Source of the DNA: an uncultured Chlorobiaceae bacterium
GTDB lineage: Bacteria > Bacteroidota > Chlorobiia > Chlorobiales > Chlorobiaceae
DNA: 43,765 nucleotides
Reading direction: 5' to 3'
Assembly (NCBI GenBank): GCA_903866255.1
Contig: CAIPMW010000071.1
Location: 1-43,765, forward strand
The notes beneath the pieces were generated by a model, which saw only the letters and a program-made list of their open reading frames with translations, did not search any database and was not told the origin of the DNA. Shown in pieces: positions 33,242-42,740 of the stretch (its first letter is position 1; the number at the start of each line of letters is the position of its first letter). A program made the position numbers and the translations under genes.

Positions 33242-33276
33242 ACGGCAACAAATCCCGTTTCAACCGCCTCACTCAT
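33242..33276 (-). pseudogene. jetC 5' stub
   Basis: Directly after jetB, an ATG at 33276 opens a frame reading MSEAVETGFVA, matching the start of the intact JetC ([11 protein letters not shown]). The DNA stays similar up to GGATTTGTTGCCG and then changes to unrelated sequence; a stop follows a few codons later. It overlaps the jetB stop by 8 nt, which shows the ancestral jetB-jetC arrangement. This is the right-hand breakpoint of the split. Confidence 0.85.
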
Positions 33277-33904
33277 CCTTTCCTTCCATCCCTTTTACCG
33301 GTCGTTGCAAGTATTCGTCAAGCCGTTTGTCAAAATCGGCCAGCCATTGGGCATCGATAAATGCCTTGATAATCCGGCGCACCTCGATCATCTGCCTCTC
33401 TCCGCGCAACCGGCGGATAAAACCAAGATCGGCGATTTTATTCAGCGTCGAATCAACCTGGTCGATCAACTTGACCTCATTGCTGGCGGCGGGCAGGAAA
33501 ATCCTGATCAGCTCAACCACCTCATCCCGCGAAAGAATCAGACGGGTGTCGCCAGCGCCCGCATCAAATTCGGCCAGTTTTTTGCGCAAGAGCGCCAGAA
33601 GCAGGCTGACTGGGTAGGAGAGCTGCCTGCGTGCCATCAGTCGGGGCGTGCTGTTCGCTCCCTCCGTTTCGCCTTCGGAATTTGATCGCAAAAAAGCGTA
33701 CCCTTCCGACTCATCGAGAATCAACTCCAGACCAAGCACCGCGACGTAATCGCGAACGGCAGCCATCAGGTTGAGTAATGAGCCCCATAATGCAGGGTTA
33801 TCCTCCTGGTAGATCACCCCTTTCAACAGGGGAACCACGATTGACGCGAGCTCCTGACCATGAAAAGGGGCTCCGCTGTTTTCACTCACTGTATGATTCA
33901 TCAT
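33269..33904 (-). CDS. jetB: Wadjet KITE subunit JetB (DUF4194)
   Basis: 211 residues with the DUF4194/MksE-like pattern: VVPLLKGVIYQEDNPALWGS, then LIDQVDSTLNKIADLGFIRR and IIKAFIDAQWLADFDKRLDE. KITE proteins are winged-helix dimers that bind the kleisin in SMC complexes. The start (ATGATGA) overlaps the jetA stop. A second copy of its C-terminal codons is found in the chimera at 3204-3449. Its normal downstream neighbour jetC survives here only as a stub; the complete jetC is 30 kb away. Confidence 0.9.
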   Translation of the reverse strand: MMNHTVSENSGAPFHGQELASIVVPLLKGVIYQEDNPALWGSLLNLMAAVRDYVAVLGLELILDESEGYAFLRSNSEGETEGANSTPRLMARRQLSYPVSLLLALLRKKLAEFDAGAGDTRLILSRDEVVELIRIFLPAASNEVKLIDQVDSTLNKIADLGFIRRLRGERQMIEVRRIIKAFIDAQWLADFDKRLDEYLQRPVKGMEGKDE

Positions 33905-35349
33905 CCGTTTCTTAATAAGATAATACGCGGCAGGGTGGCCTCACGGGTTATGCCCGTCGAACTCTGCCATTGCACCTGCTCCTCTACCCCTTCATCCACC
34001 GTCGTCCGTGGCCACTCTCCGGCAAGCTGCAGATAGGCCACCAGCTCGGCCAGCCCGTTACGCAGAGGGTGACGCACAACCACCTCCCCAAGGGTGACCT
34101 GACTGCGCATCTGAAGTTCCAGACGGATATTTCGCAACAGCTCCGCCCGGTCGACCACCACCTGGGCGTAGAGCACGGCGGTATCAATCTCCGCATCGCC
34201 TTCATCGAGGGCCACTCCTGCAATCAATGGCTTGAAGGGAGGGCGATAGAGCGTTCTTTCGAGAGGCAGTTCGATGGCCGCAGAGGATCCGTCAAGAGGC
34301 ATGAAGCCGCCTGACGGGAGATCAACGCGTAAATCAAGAGCCTGTGTTTCGATGTTGTGCAGGATATCCATGATGCGCCGATTTTCAAGCCACGCCTTGT
34401 CATCAAGAAAGCGGCGCAACTGCTCGGAGAGTCGGGCCACCGTGCGCTGGGTATGCTCTCCGGCTTCAAGCCAGTCGTAGTGAACACGCCTCAGACGGTT
34501 GTCGGGGCGCATGGAGAGAATCGGCGGCAGGGCCAGCACCTCCTCCAGAAGCAGGCTCAGCTCCTCCTGGCGTGACTGCGACATGATAAAGTCCCAGAAT
34601 GCCCGGAAACTTTTCCCCTGATCCGAATCGGCAATGGCATCACGTTCGCCCATGATCTGCTCCAGCAGCGCCCCTTTGGCCCCCTCCCAAAGGGCAATGC
34701 GCTCACGCACGCGGCGGTCGAGGGTGCGAAAGTTATGCTCCACCTCGCGAAAATCGGTCAACAACTCACGGGCCAGTTGCAGAAACTGCTGGAAGCGATC
34801 CTTCAGGCCGGTATCATCAAGCAGCGATATCTCACCGGCACGGATGCGGGCAATTTCGGCATCAATATCGTCACGCCGCTTTTGCAGCTCGGCAATCCGC
34901 ACCTCCGGGTCAGCCTGGCTTCCCGTGCTCATCTGCCGCAACAGTTCAAAGAGGGTAAGCAGTCGAGACTCGGTGCCCACAAAAGCACGCTCAGTCAAAC
35001 TCTCCAGCCAGGCCAGCGCCTTTTCCGTGGAGGCCGTCAGGTCAAAGTGAGGCTCATCCGTGCCGTCCGGATAGAATTTGCGCAGCCACCCCTTGTCGTT
35101 CTCGGCCCACTCATTCAGGTAGCTTTGCGCCGTACCGGGAAACTGGTCGGCACCGAGCTGCTGGCGCAAGGCAAAAAGCTCATCCTCCAGTGCCTCAACC
35201 AGATCGGCCTGCGAGAGAATCCGCACATTGGGCACAATAAAGACCCGGTGAAGAAACCCGGCCACCAGCGGCGCATGCTGGGCGCACAGGAGGCGCCATG
35301 CGGGGTGGTTCTGACGGAGCAGGTTCAGGGTTGAGTAGTCGAGAGCCAA
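33901..35349 (-). CDS. jetA: Wadjet kleisin JetA (DUF3375)
   Basis: 482 residues if TTG 35349 (MALDYSTLNLLRQNHPAWR) is used. The frame extends to 35493, but the extra 48 residues are absent from the family, so I take the TTG, which is also the start conserved in the chimera. Features are the DUF3375 N-terminus, VFIVPNVRILSQADLVEALE, and helical middle sections (REVEHNFRTLDRRVRERIAL). JetA is the kleisin/MksF-like subunit that bridges JetC heads. It is coupled to jetB by a 4-nt overlap. No strong ribosome binding site is seen before the TTG. Confidence 0.9.
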   Translation of the reverse strand: MALDYSTLNLLRQNHPAWRLLCAQHAPLVAGFLHRVFIVPNVRILSQADLVEALEDELFALRQQLGADQFPGTAQSYLNEWAENDKGWLRKFYPDGTDEPHFDLTASTEKALAWLESLTERAFVGTESRLLTLFELLRQMSTGSQADPEVRIAELQKRRDDIDAEIARIRAGEISLLDDTGLKDRFQQFLQLARELLTDFREVEHNFRTLDRRVRERIALWEGAKGALLEQIMGERDAIADSDQGKSFRAFWDFIMSQSRQEELSLLLEEVLALPPILSMRPDNRLRRVHYDWLEAGEHTQRTVARLSEQLRRFLDDKAWLENRRIMDILHNIETQALDLRVDLPSGGFMPLDGSSAAIELPLERTLYRPPFKPLIAGVALDEGDAEIDTAVLYAQVVVDRAELLRNIRLELQMRSQVTLGEVVVRHPLRNGLAELVAYLQLAGEWPRTTVDEGVEEQVQWQSSTGITREATLPRIILLRNG

Positions 35350-35724
35350 AGGGGTGCAGCGTTGATTGTGGTGGAAAGAGCGCCGACGGAAGCGGGCTGG
35401 TTTTGGGGGTGAAGTTAAAGATTTTTTGGCGGTTTTCTTTTGCCGGAGATCAAAAAACTCTCCTTCACAAGCGGAGGCTCTGGCCAGTTGCATTGATAAT
35501 AATGTGATGCTATCTCTTGTCAGTGCACCTCAAGCTATTCTTGCCCATTGGTGTCAATAATCCGTAGTCGATATCTGAAGCAGCCCCAATAATAAGTGAA
35601 TCATAACCCTATGACATCAATAATGTGCATATTGGGCTCTCAACAAAAATAGTATACATTGCCGCAAGGAGCGATAACGGCAATCGGTATAATGAAATAC
35701 TGACAACTGACAACCAAAATATAA
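35350..35724. other. Intergenic region between jetA and the P-type ATPase
   Basis: About 375 bases. The part nearest jetA (35350-35445) is the right copy of the leader repeated at 3450-3545. The remainder is AT-rich and must contain the divergent promoters of jetA and the P-type ATPase. No RNA gene or repeat is evident. Confidence 0.5.
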
Positions 35725-38601
35725 ATGGAATATAAAAAGCATCACACCGGCCTGTCCAATGAAGAAGTTCTCGAAAGCCGACAAAAATATGGTAATAATG
35801 TAATATCTCCGCCTGAAAAAGAGTCTCTATGGAAACTGTTTTCTAAAAAATTTGAAGACCCAATCGTCAGGATTTTGCTCGTAGCCGCTTTTCTTTCGTT
35901 GGGTATCTCCTTTGTTCATCAGGAATTTGCTGAAACAATCGGCATTTTTTGTGCTATTTTTTTAGCTACCGGGGTAGGTTTTTGGTTTGAAACTGATGCA
36001 AACAAGAAGTTTGATGTCTTGAATAAAGTAAATGATGATACCCTTTATAAAGTTATCAGAAATGGTAATATCTGTGAAATAGTAAAAAAAGATATTGTTG
36101 TTCGAGATATTGTCGTCTTAGGGACTGGAGAAGAGGTACCTGCAGATGGGGAACTTATCGAATCAGTTTCATTGCAGATAGATGAATCTTGCTTGACTGG
36201 CGAACCAGTTATTGACAAGACTACTGATTCGATGAATTTCCATTCCGATTCGACCTATCCATCAAATTGTTGCATGAGAGGCACAAAAGTAATGGATGGT
36301 CATGGAATTATTGAAGTTAAAGCAGTTGGAGATGCTACGGAATTTGGGAAAGTAGCAACAAAGGCTACTGAAATGAGTGGAGAGGAGACACCTCTTAACA
36401 AGCAACTTGATAAACTTGCAAAGTTCATTGGTATCGTTGGTTTTGCTCTTGCCGCATTAACATTTGTTGCACTTTTTATAAAAGATTTGTTTTTGGGTAA
36501 TGCGCAGTATACCATACATCAATTATGTACTCTTGGTATTGTAATTATCTCAGCAACGATCGCTTTAACTAAAGTGTGGTTACCAATAATCTATGATTTT
36601 TATGAATTATCAGGCAAAGAAAATAAAGTTCCTGAAAGCGTAGAAGATGGTAGTTGGTTCCGATGGATAGTTTATGGGATATGTTCATTTATAGCGCTTT
36701 CTGTTACGCTCTATTTGTCTGGGGTTAATCCATTACATGCGGATTCATGGGTCACTCTGGATGTTGCTGGTCGTCTTCTTCAGTATTTTATGGTTGCCGT
36801 TACCTTAATTGTGGTAGCTGTTCCTGAAGGCCTGCCCATGAGTGTTACATTGAGTCTTGCGCTGAGTATGCGTCGTATGTTACTGAACAATAATTTGGTA
36901 AGAAAAATGCATGCATGCGAAACAATGGGCGCAACAACTGTTATATGTACAGATAAGACAGGGACGTTAACACAAAATCAAATGCAGGTACATAAAACTG
37001 AATTTATTGCATTATCTGGGCAGATATTAACAGATAATGAAATCAGTAATATAATTAAAGAGAGTATTTCTGTTAATTCAACAGCTTATCTGGATTATTC
37101 GGATCTATCAAAGGTAAAAACACTTGGGAATCCAACAGAAGCAGCACTTCTGCTTTGGTTACACCATCAGAATATTAATTATTTGTCTCTTAGAGAAGAT
37201 GTTGAAATTATTGAACAACTTACCTTTTCTACAGAAAGAAAATATATGGCAACGTTAATCTCATCTTCTTTATTGCATAAAAAAATTCTTTACGTTAAAG
37301 GTGCTCCAGAAATTGTTCTTTCTCATTGTACCAATGTTTTATCTGTTGATGGCTTGAAACCTGTTTCTGAATTTAACACCTCAATTGAGAATTCACTAAC
37401 GCATTATCAAAATCAGGCAATGCGTACATTGGGTTTTGCCTATGAGTTTGTTGAGGATGACAAAGAGAGGTTTGAATCCGGAAGGTTGATCAATGCACAT
37501 TTGACCTATATGGGAATGGCTGCAATATCAGATCCGGTTCGTGTGGATGTTCCAGCAGCCGTCAATCAATGTATTGAGGCTGGCATAGAGGTTAAAATTG
37601 TTACTGGAGATACTCCTGGTACTGCAAGAGAAATTGGTCGTCAAATCGGAATATGGAAAGATGGTGATAATGTACAGCATATAATTACAGGTATTGAATT
37701 CGAGAAATTGACGGATGAAGAGGCTTTAACAAGAGTCAAACATCTTAAAATTATGTGCAGGGCAAGGCCGACTGATAAACAACGGCTTGTTCAATTGTTG
37801 CAAAAAAATGGTTCGATTGTTGCTGTGACCGGTGATGGCACCAATGACGCTCCTGCTCTGAATTATGCACATGTTGGCTTGTCAATGGGCTCAGGTACCT
37901 CTGTTGCAAAGGAGGCGAGTGATATCACGTTATTGGATGACTCTTTTAGCAGTATTACAACGGCAGTCATGTGGGGTCGGTCATTATACCAAAACATCCA
38001 GCGATTTATTCTTTTCCAGCTTACCATAAATGTTGCAGCTCTTATCATTGTTTTATTGGGTTCAATATTTGGCAATGAACTCCCTTTAACGGTTACTCAA
38101 ATGCTTTGGGTGAATCTCATTATGGACACTTTTGCAGCAGGCGCACTGGCATCATTGCCTCCCAATGTGAGCGTCATGGAGAATAAGCCAAGAAAAAATG
38201 ATGATTTCATTATTACGCCTTCAATGAGATTTAACATATTATTTGTTGGTTTATCGTTTGTTGTCATCTTATCAGGACTGTTGTTTTTCTTTAGTGAAAA
38301 TGGCTCAATAAACCCTTATAACTTAACACGTTTCTTTACTGTTTTTGTTATGTTGCAATTCTGGAATTTGTTTAATGCAAAAGCCTGGGCAACAGGTACA
38401 TCGGCTTTTCATGGGTTAAGCAAGAATATCGGCTTTTTGATTGTTGCCTTTTTGATTGTAACAGGACAATATATAATTGTTGAATTTGGGGGCGACGTGT
38501 TCAGAACAGTGCCACTAACATTGAAAGACTGGGTTGTTATTATCGGCTCAACCTCATCTGTTTTATGGATTGGCGAGTTAACAAGAGCAGTTAGGCGTTA
38601 A
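35725..38601 (+). CDS. Calcium-translocating P-type ATPase (PMCA/SERCA-like)
   Basis: 958 residues in the cytoplasmic membrane. Order: N-terminal cation-ATPase domain (LSNEEVLESRQKYGNNVI), actuator with DESCLTGEPV, membrane segment 4 motif VVAVPEGLPMSVTLS, phosphorylation site CTDKTGTLTQNQ (Asp410), nucleotide-binding domain with VKGAPEIVL, hinge TGDGTNDAPAL and the C-terminal membrane helices (VTQMLWVNLIMDTFAAGALA). These fit type IIB calcium pumps, which export Ca2+ using ATP. The region between membrane helices 3 and 4 is longer than usual. AT-rich and alone in its unit; its composition differs from nrdJ next door, so it may have been acquired. Confidence 0.9.
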   Translation: MEYKKHHTGLSNEEVLESRQKYGNNVISPPEKESLWKLFSKKFEDPIVRILLVAAFLSLGISFVHQEFAETIGIFCAIFLATGVGFWFETDANKKFDVLNKVNDDTLYKVIRNGNICEIVKKDIVVRDIVVLGTGEEVPADGELIESVSLQIDESCLTGEPVIDKTTDSMNFHSDSTYPSNCCMRGTKVMDGHGIIEVKAVGDATEFGKVATKATEMSGEETPLNKQLDKLAKFIGIVGFALAALTFVALFIKDLFLGNAQYTIHQLCTLGIVIISATIALTKVWLPIIYDFYELSGKENKVPESVEDGSWFRWIVYGICSFIALSVTLYLSGVNPLHADSWVTLDVAGRLLQYFMVAVTLIVVAVPEGLPMSVTLSLALSMRRMLLNNNLVRKMHACETMGATTVICTDKTGTLTQNQMQVHKTEFIALSGQILTDNEISNIIKESISVNSTAYLDYSDLSKVKTLGNPTEAALLLWLHHQNINYLSLREDVEIIEQLTFSTERKYMATLISSSLLHKKILYVKGAPEIVLSHCTNVLSVDGLKPVSEFNTSIENSLTHYQNQAMRTLGFAYEFVEDDKERFESGRLINAHLTYMGMAAISDPVRVDVPAAVNQCIEAGIEVKIVTGDTPGTAREIGRQIGIWKDGDNVQHIITGIEFEKLTDEEALTRVKHLKIMCRARPTDKQRLVQLLQKNGSIVAVTGDGTNDAPALNYAHVGLSMGSGTSVAKEASDITLLDDSFSSITTAVMWGRSLYQNIQRFILFQLTINVAALIIVLLGSIFGNELPLTVTQMLWVNLIMDTFAAGALASLPPNVSVMENKPRKNDDFIITPSMRFNILFVGLSFVVILSGLLFFFSENGSINPYNLTRFFTVFVMLQFWNLFNAKAWATGTSAFHGLSKNIGFLIVAFLIVTGQYIIVEFGGDVFRTVPLTLKDWVVIIGSTSSVLWIGELTRAVRR

Positions 38602-38974
38602 CTCACCTTTTTGAAAGGATAGGGAAACTCTGAGAGTCTGTTAATATTGCTGTAATCTGTAATGCCCCAAGGAGTAAGGCCTGTTTGAGTGCAATAGTTG
38701 GCATTATGGCATGAGACAAGGCTCCGAAAACGGACAACGTTATTGTCTATAAAGCGTATAAATCCTGTATGAACGCCAATATCCCTGATGGGTGACTCAT
38801 TATAACTGGAATTTTTTTTATTAATTTTTCCGTTTTCAACAGGAAAATTTCATATTGAGGTGCCTCAGCAACGCATGCTTCACATGTGAGCATCTGTTGT
38901 TTTCCCTTTGTTCTAACTGATTATTATAAAACACTCTGTACTTCAGTCCATCCAATTTCTACCTCTGAGACCTC
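38602..38974. other. Intergenic region upstream of nrdJ
   Basis: About 370 bases. Near the ATPase end, CCTTTTTGAAAGG could form a very small hairpin. At about 38825-38850 TTTTCC and GGAAAA can pair around a ~10-nt loop, a weak terminator candidate. I looked for a cobalamin riboswitch (expected before a B12-dependent enzyme) and for NrdR boxes and found neither in convincing form. Confidence 0.4.
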
Positions 38975-41900
38975 ATGAAAATATCCCGCCTGTTCACCCA
39001 ACCCGGCCAGAATGTCTATGACCGGTTCGAATATACAACAAGGACATCTGTACTGCGCAATCCCGATGGCTCCAAGGTTTTCGAAATGAACAATGTAGAG
39101 GTGCCGCAGCAGTGGTCGCAGGTTGCCGCAGATATTCTGGCACAGAAATATTTCCGTAAAACAGGTATTCCCCAGCGTGATGCGGAGGGGAACGTGATCA
39201 CCGACAGCGAGGGCAAGCCGGTGACGGGCAGCGAGCATTCGATCAAACAGGTGGTGCATCGTATGGCGGGCTGCTGGAAGGAGTGGGGCGAAAAGAACGG
39301 TTATTTTGATACGCCCGATGACGCCCAGGCCTTTTATGATGAGGTTGCCTTCATGATTCTGGGGCAGATGGGCGCACCAAATTCACCGCAGTGGTTCAAT
39401 ACCGGGCTTAATTTTGCTTATGGAACGACCGGGCCAGCCCAGGGTCATTATTACGTTGATCCTGCGAGTGGCGAGGTGAAGGAGTCGGAGGATGCCTATT
39501 CCCGTCCACAGGCCCACGCCTGTTTTATCCAGTCGGTCAATGATGACCTGGTCAACGATGGCGGGATTTTCGATCTGGCCATGCGTGAGGCAAGGGTCTT
39601 CAAGTTCGGCAGCGGCTCTGGCACCAACTACTCGAACCTTCGTTCGGGCGGGGAAAAGCTGAGCGGTGGGGGAAGTTCTTCCGGGTTGATGAGCTTTCTG
39701 AAAATTTTTGATTCAGCGGCAGGCGCCATAAAGTCAGGCGGCACCACACGCCGTGCGGCCAAGATGGTGATTGTTGATATTGATCATCCTGATGTCGAAA
39801 AATTCATTGAGTGGAAGGCGAAGGAGGAGGACAAGGTTGCCTCACTGGTGGCCGGTTCGAGAATCTGCTCCCGTTTTCTCCAGGCGATTGTTGAAGAGGC
39901 GCTTGCCAATGGTGTTGACCGCACGACCAACCCGCGACTGCATCAGTTGATCCAGAATGCGCTGAGCCGTGCCGTACCGATGAGCTACATTATTCGTGTC
40001 CTTGCGCTCGTTGAACAGGGGTACACCTCACTTGATTTTGCCGAGCACGATGCCAATTATGAATCGGAAGCTTACGCGACGGTTGGCGGGCAGAACTCCA
40101 ACAATACGGTGCGGGTGACCAACGAGTTCATGAAGGCGGTTGAAAATGATGATGTCTGGCATCTTCGCCAGCGCACAACAGGCAAGACCGCAAAAGTTGT
40201 CAAGGCGCGTGACCTGTGGGAAAAAATTCTTCTCAGTGCATGGAAGTGTGCCGATCCAGGTTTACAGTTCGATACCACCATCAACGAATGGCACACCTGC
40301 CCGAAGAGCGGCCGCATCAATGCCAGCAACCCCTGTTCGGAGTACATGTTTCTTGACGATACTGCCTGCAACCTTGCCAGTCTCAACCTGATCCATTTTG
40401 TGGATGAGGCATCGGGCACCATGAAGGTGAAGGAGCTGCAGCACGCCTCGGCGTTATGGACGGTGGTGCTGGAAATTTCGGTGCTGATGGCCCATTTTCC
40501 ATCAAGGGATATTGCCCGCCTGAGCTATGAGTTCAGAACACTTGGTCTCGGTTTTGCCAATCTCGGCACGGTGCTGATGGTGCTCGGGATTCCTTACGAT
40601 TCACCGAAGGCGCTGGCCCTTGCCGGTGCAATCTCCGCCTTGATGACCGGTCAGGCTTATGTCACCTCGGCTGATATGGCCCACGATCTTGGCACGTTCA
40701 GCGGTTATTCGGCAAATGCCAATGAGATGCTTCGCGTCATCCGCAACCATCGCCGGGCCGCACGGAACCTCTCGGAAGAGGAGTATGAAGGGTTGACGGT
40801 CAAGCCGCGCGGCATTGATTCGGAGTACTGCCCCAAAGAGCTTTTTGAGGCGGCAGGAACGGTGTGGGATAAAGCGTTACAGAAGGGCGAAAAGTATGGC
40901 TTCCGAAATGCCCAGGTCAGCGTTATTGCGCCAACCGGCACCATCGGGCTGGTGATGGATTGCGACACCACCGGAATCGAACCGGAGTTTGCGATTGTCA
41001 AATTCAAGAAGCTTGCCGGGGGCGGCTATTTCAAGATTGTCAATCAGTCGGTGCATAAAGCCCTTGAACGGCTTGGTTATACCAGTGTGCAGATTGATGC
41101 CATTGAACACTATTGCAAGGGTCATGGCACGCTTGCCGGTTCGCCCTCAATCAATCGGCAGTGGCTGAAGAGCAAAGGGTTTACGGACGAAAAGATTGAG
41201 GTGGTGGAGTCGCAGCTTGCAGCGGTTTTTGATATCCGTTTCGCCTTCAACAAGTGGATTTTGGGCGAGGATTTCTGCATCGCACTTGGCTTTACCAAAG
41301 AGCAGCTCGAGGATTCTGATTTTGACATGCTTCAGGCTCTTGGCGCTACTGCTGCGGATGCCGAGGCCGCCAATGACTACGTTTGTGGCACCATGACCAT
41401 CGAGGGGGCTCCTCACCTGAAGCTTGAGCATTTAGCGGTATTCGACTGTGCCAGCAAGTGCGGCAGAAAAGGGCTCCGCTACATCAGGCATAATGCCCAT
41501 GTGTCTATGATGTCGGCTGTTCAGCCCTTTATTTCAGGCGCGATTTCCAAAACGGTCAATATGCCCGGCACCGCCACGACCGCTGAAATTGGCGAGGTGT
41601 ACCAGTCGGCCTGGCTGCTTATGGTTAAGGCGGTCGCCATCTATCGTGACGGCTCAAAACTTTCCCAGCCGCTCAATATTTCAAGCTATCAGGACCTCGA
41701 CGAGGTTATCATGCTTGGTACGGAGGAGAACCTTGATGAAACCAAAGGACCGAAAGAGGTTCAGGAGCGGATTGTCGAGAAGGTCTATCATCGTTCCGAG
41801 CGCCGGATGCTGCCGAAACGGAGAAAAGGCTATATCCGCGAAGCCTATGTTGGCGGCCACAAGGTGTTTCTCAGAACAGGGGAGTACGATGATGGCTCTC

Positions 41901-42403
41901 TCGGTGAAGTCTTTATTGATATGTACAAGGAGGGCGCTTCTTTCAAGGGGCTGCTGAACTGTTTTGCTGTGCTTGCCTCCAAGGCGCTGCAATATGGCAT
42001 GCCGCTCGAAGAGCTGGTTGACAGCTTCACCTTTACCCGGTTTGAACCTGCGGGTGCCGTGCAGGGGCACAATGTTATCAAGAATTCGACCTCCATTCTC
42101 GACTACGTCTTCCGCTCAATCGGCTACGACTATCTCGGGCGCAAGGATTTTGTCCACGTGAAGGCGGTTGACGAGTTGCTGGAAAGCAATGGAGAGAATG
42201 GTCATGCTTCTGTCGTTGAGCCCTCACTGGCCGTGCATGTTGAGCAGCCTGCGCACACGGCAACACGCCAAAGCCAGGTTTATCAGGCTAAAGTGCAGGG
42301 CTATACCGGAGAGCAGTGCGAAAACTGCGGCTCCATGCGCGTCAAGCAGAATGGCACCTGCAAAGTGTGCGACGATTGCGGCATGACGACCGGGTGTTCT
42401 TGA
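38975..42403 (+). CDS. nrdJ: Adenosylcobalamin-dependent (class II) ribonucleotide reductase
   Basis: 1142 residues. It reduces ribonucleotides to deoxyribonucleotides using coenzyme B12 and needs no oxygen, fitting an anaerobe. Seen: the N-terminal YDRFEYTTRTSVLRNPDGSK, the substrate site with NPCSEYMFLDDTACNLASLN (about 452-471), GGTTRRAAKMVIVDIDHPDV, the phosphate-binding QVSVIAPTGTIGLVMDCDTT, and a C-terminal cysteine-rich tail (CENCGSMRVKQNGTCKVCDD, then CGMTTGCS) that re-reduces the active site. Length matches the long bacterial NrdJ form. Codon use is GC-rich, like the Wadjet genes, so it looks like core genome. Confidence 0.95.
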   Translation: MKISRLFTQPGQNVYDRFEYTTRTSVLRNPDGSKVFEMNNVEVPQQWSQVAADILAQKYFRKTGIPQRDAEGNVITDSEGKPVTGSEHSIKQVVHRMAGCWKEWGEKNGYFDTPDDAQAFYDEVAFMILGQMGAPNSPQWFNTGLNFAYGTTGPAQGHYYVDPASGEVKESEDAYSRPQAHACFIQSVNDDLVNDGGIFDLAMREARVFKFGSGSGTNYSNLRSGGEKLSGGGSSSGLMSFLKIFDSAAGAIKSGGTTRRAAKMVIVDIDHPDVEKFIEWKAKEEDKVASLVAGSRICSRFLQAIVEEALANGVDRTTNPRLHQLIQNALSRAVPMSYIIRVLALVEQGYTSLDFAEHDANYESEAYATVGGQNSNNTVRVTNEFMKAVENDDVWHLRQRTTGKTAKVVKARDLWEKILLSAWKCADPGLQFDTTINEWHTCPKSGRINASNPCSEYMFLDDTACNLASLNLIHFVDEASGTMKVKELQHASALWTVVLEISVLMAHFPSRDIARLSYEFRTLGLGFANLGTVLMVLGIPYDSPKALALAGAISALMTGQAYVTSADMAHDLGTFSGYSANANEMLRVIRNHRRAARNLSEEEYEGLTVKPRGIDSEYCPKELFEAAGTVWDKALQKGEKYGFRNAQVSVIAPTGTIGLVMDCDTTGIEPEFAIVKFKKLAGGGYFKIVNQSVHKALERLGYTSVQIDAIEHYCKGHGTLAGSPSINRQWLKSKGFTDEKIEVVESQLAAVFDIRFAFNKWILGEDFCIALGFTKEQLEDSDFDMLQALGATAADAEAANDYVCGTMTIEGAPHLKLEHLAVFDCASKCGRKGLRYIRHNAHVSMMSAVQPFISGAISKTVNMPGTATTAEIGEVYQSAWLLMVKAVAIYRDGSKLSQPLNISSYQDLDEVIMLGTEENLDETKGPKEVQERIVEKVYHRSERRMLPKRRKGYIREAYVGGHKVFLRTGEYDDGSLGEVFIDMYKEGASFKGLLNCFAVLASKALQYGMPLEELVDSFTFTRFEPAGAVQGHNVIKNSTSILDYVFRSIGYDYLGRKDFVHVKAVDELLESNGENGHASVVEPSLAVHVEQPAHTATRQSQVYQAKVQGYTGEQCENCGSMRVKQNGTCKVCDDCGMTTGCS

Positions 42404-42740
42404 TGAAGTTCAAAGTTCAAGGTTTAAGGTGTCTGTCTGAACCTTGATTCGCTTGATTGCAGGATTGGCTTGATTATTTTGCGGTTGCCGGGTTTGGTGT
42501 CAAATTTTATCGCTTCGATATGGCTTTTGGTTTGCTCAGCGACCGGGAGAGGTGGTGTTGTGCTGGTCCGGCGGCAATCAAGAAATCAAGCAAATCAGGC
42601 GAATCAAGGTTCAAGATGATGTCAGTACCTTTGTCGTTTCTTGCTCTTCACCCCTTTTCTGGTATTGTGGCTTGAAAGAAGGCGGTGATTTCTTATACTT
42701 GTTCTGAATATGAACTTCTTGAGAATCAGCCGACAAGTAG
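42404..42740. other. Non-coding stretch with inverted repeat
   Basis: About 340 bases after nrdJ. The short GTTCAA-rich start (GTTCAAAGTTCAAGGTT) leads into the inverted repeat described separately. A 72-codon frame at 42457-42675 crosses the repeat and is not believable as a gene. Confidence 0.5.
42438..42613. repeat. Long imperfect inverted repeat, MITE-like
   Basis: The left arm (from 42438, TGAACCTTGATTCGCTTGAT and on) pairs with the right arm (42575-42613, ending GCGAATCAAGGTTCA) over ~40 bases with some mismatches, enclosing about 100 bases. The arms are made of repeated (A)TCAAG-like units. The structure would fold into a long hairpin in RNA and resembles a miniature inverted-repeat element or an end-repeat of a small mobile element. 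It could also terminate nrdJ transcription. Confidence 0.65.

Noticed and set aside
38602-38974. Cobalamin riboswitch before nrdJ
   Set aside because: The conserved B12-box and core sequences were not found; only weak AT-rich hairpins are present.
42457-42675. 72-codon frame after nrdJ
   Set aside because: It runs through the inverted repeat and shows no protein-like conservation.
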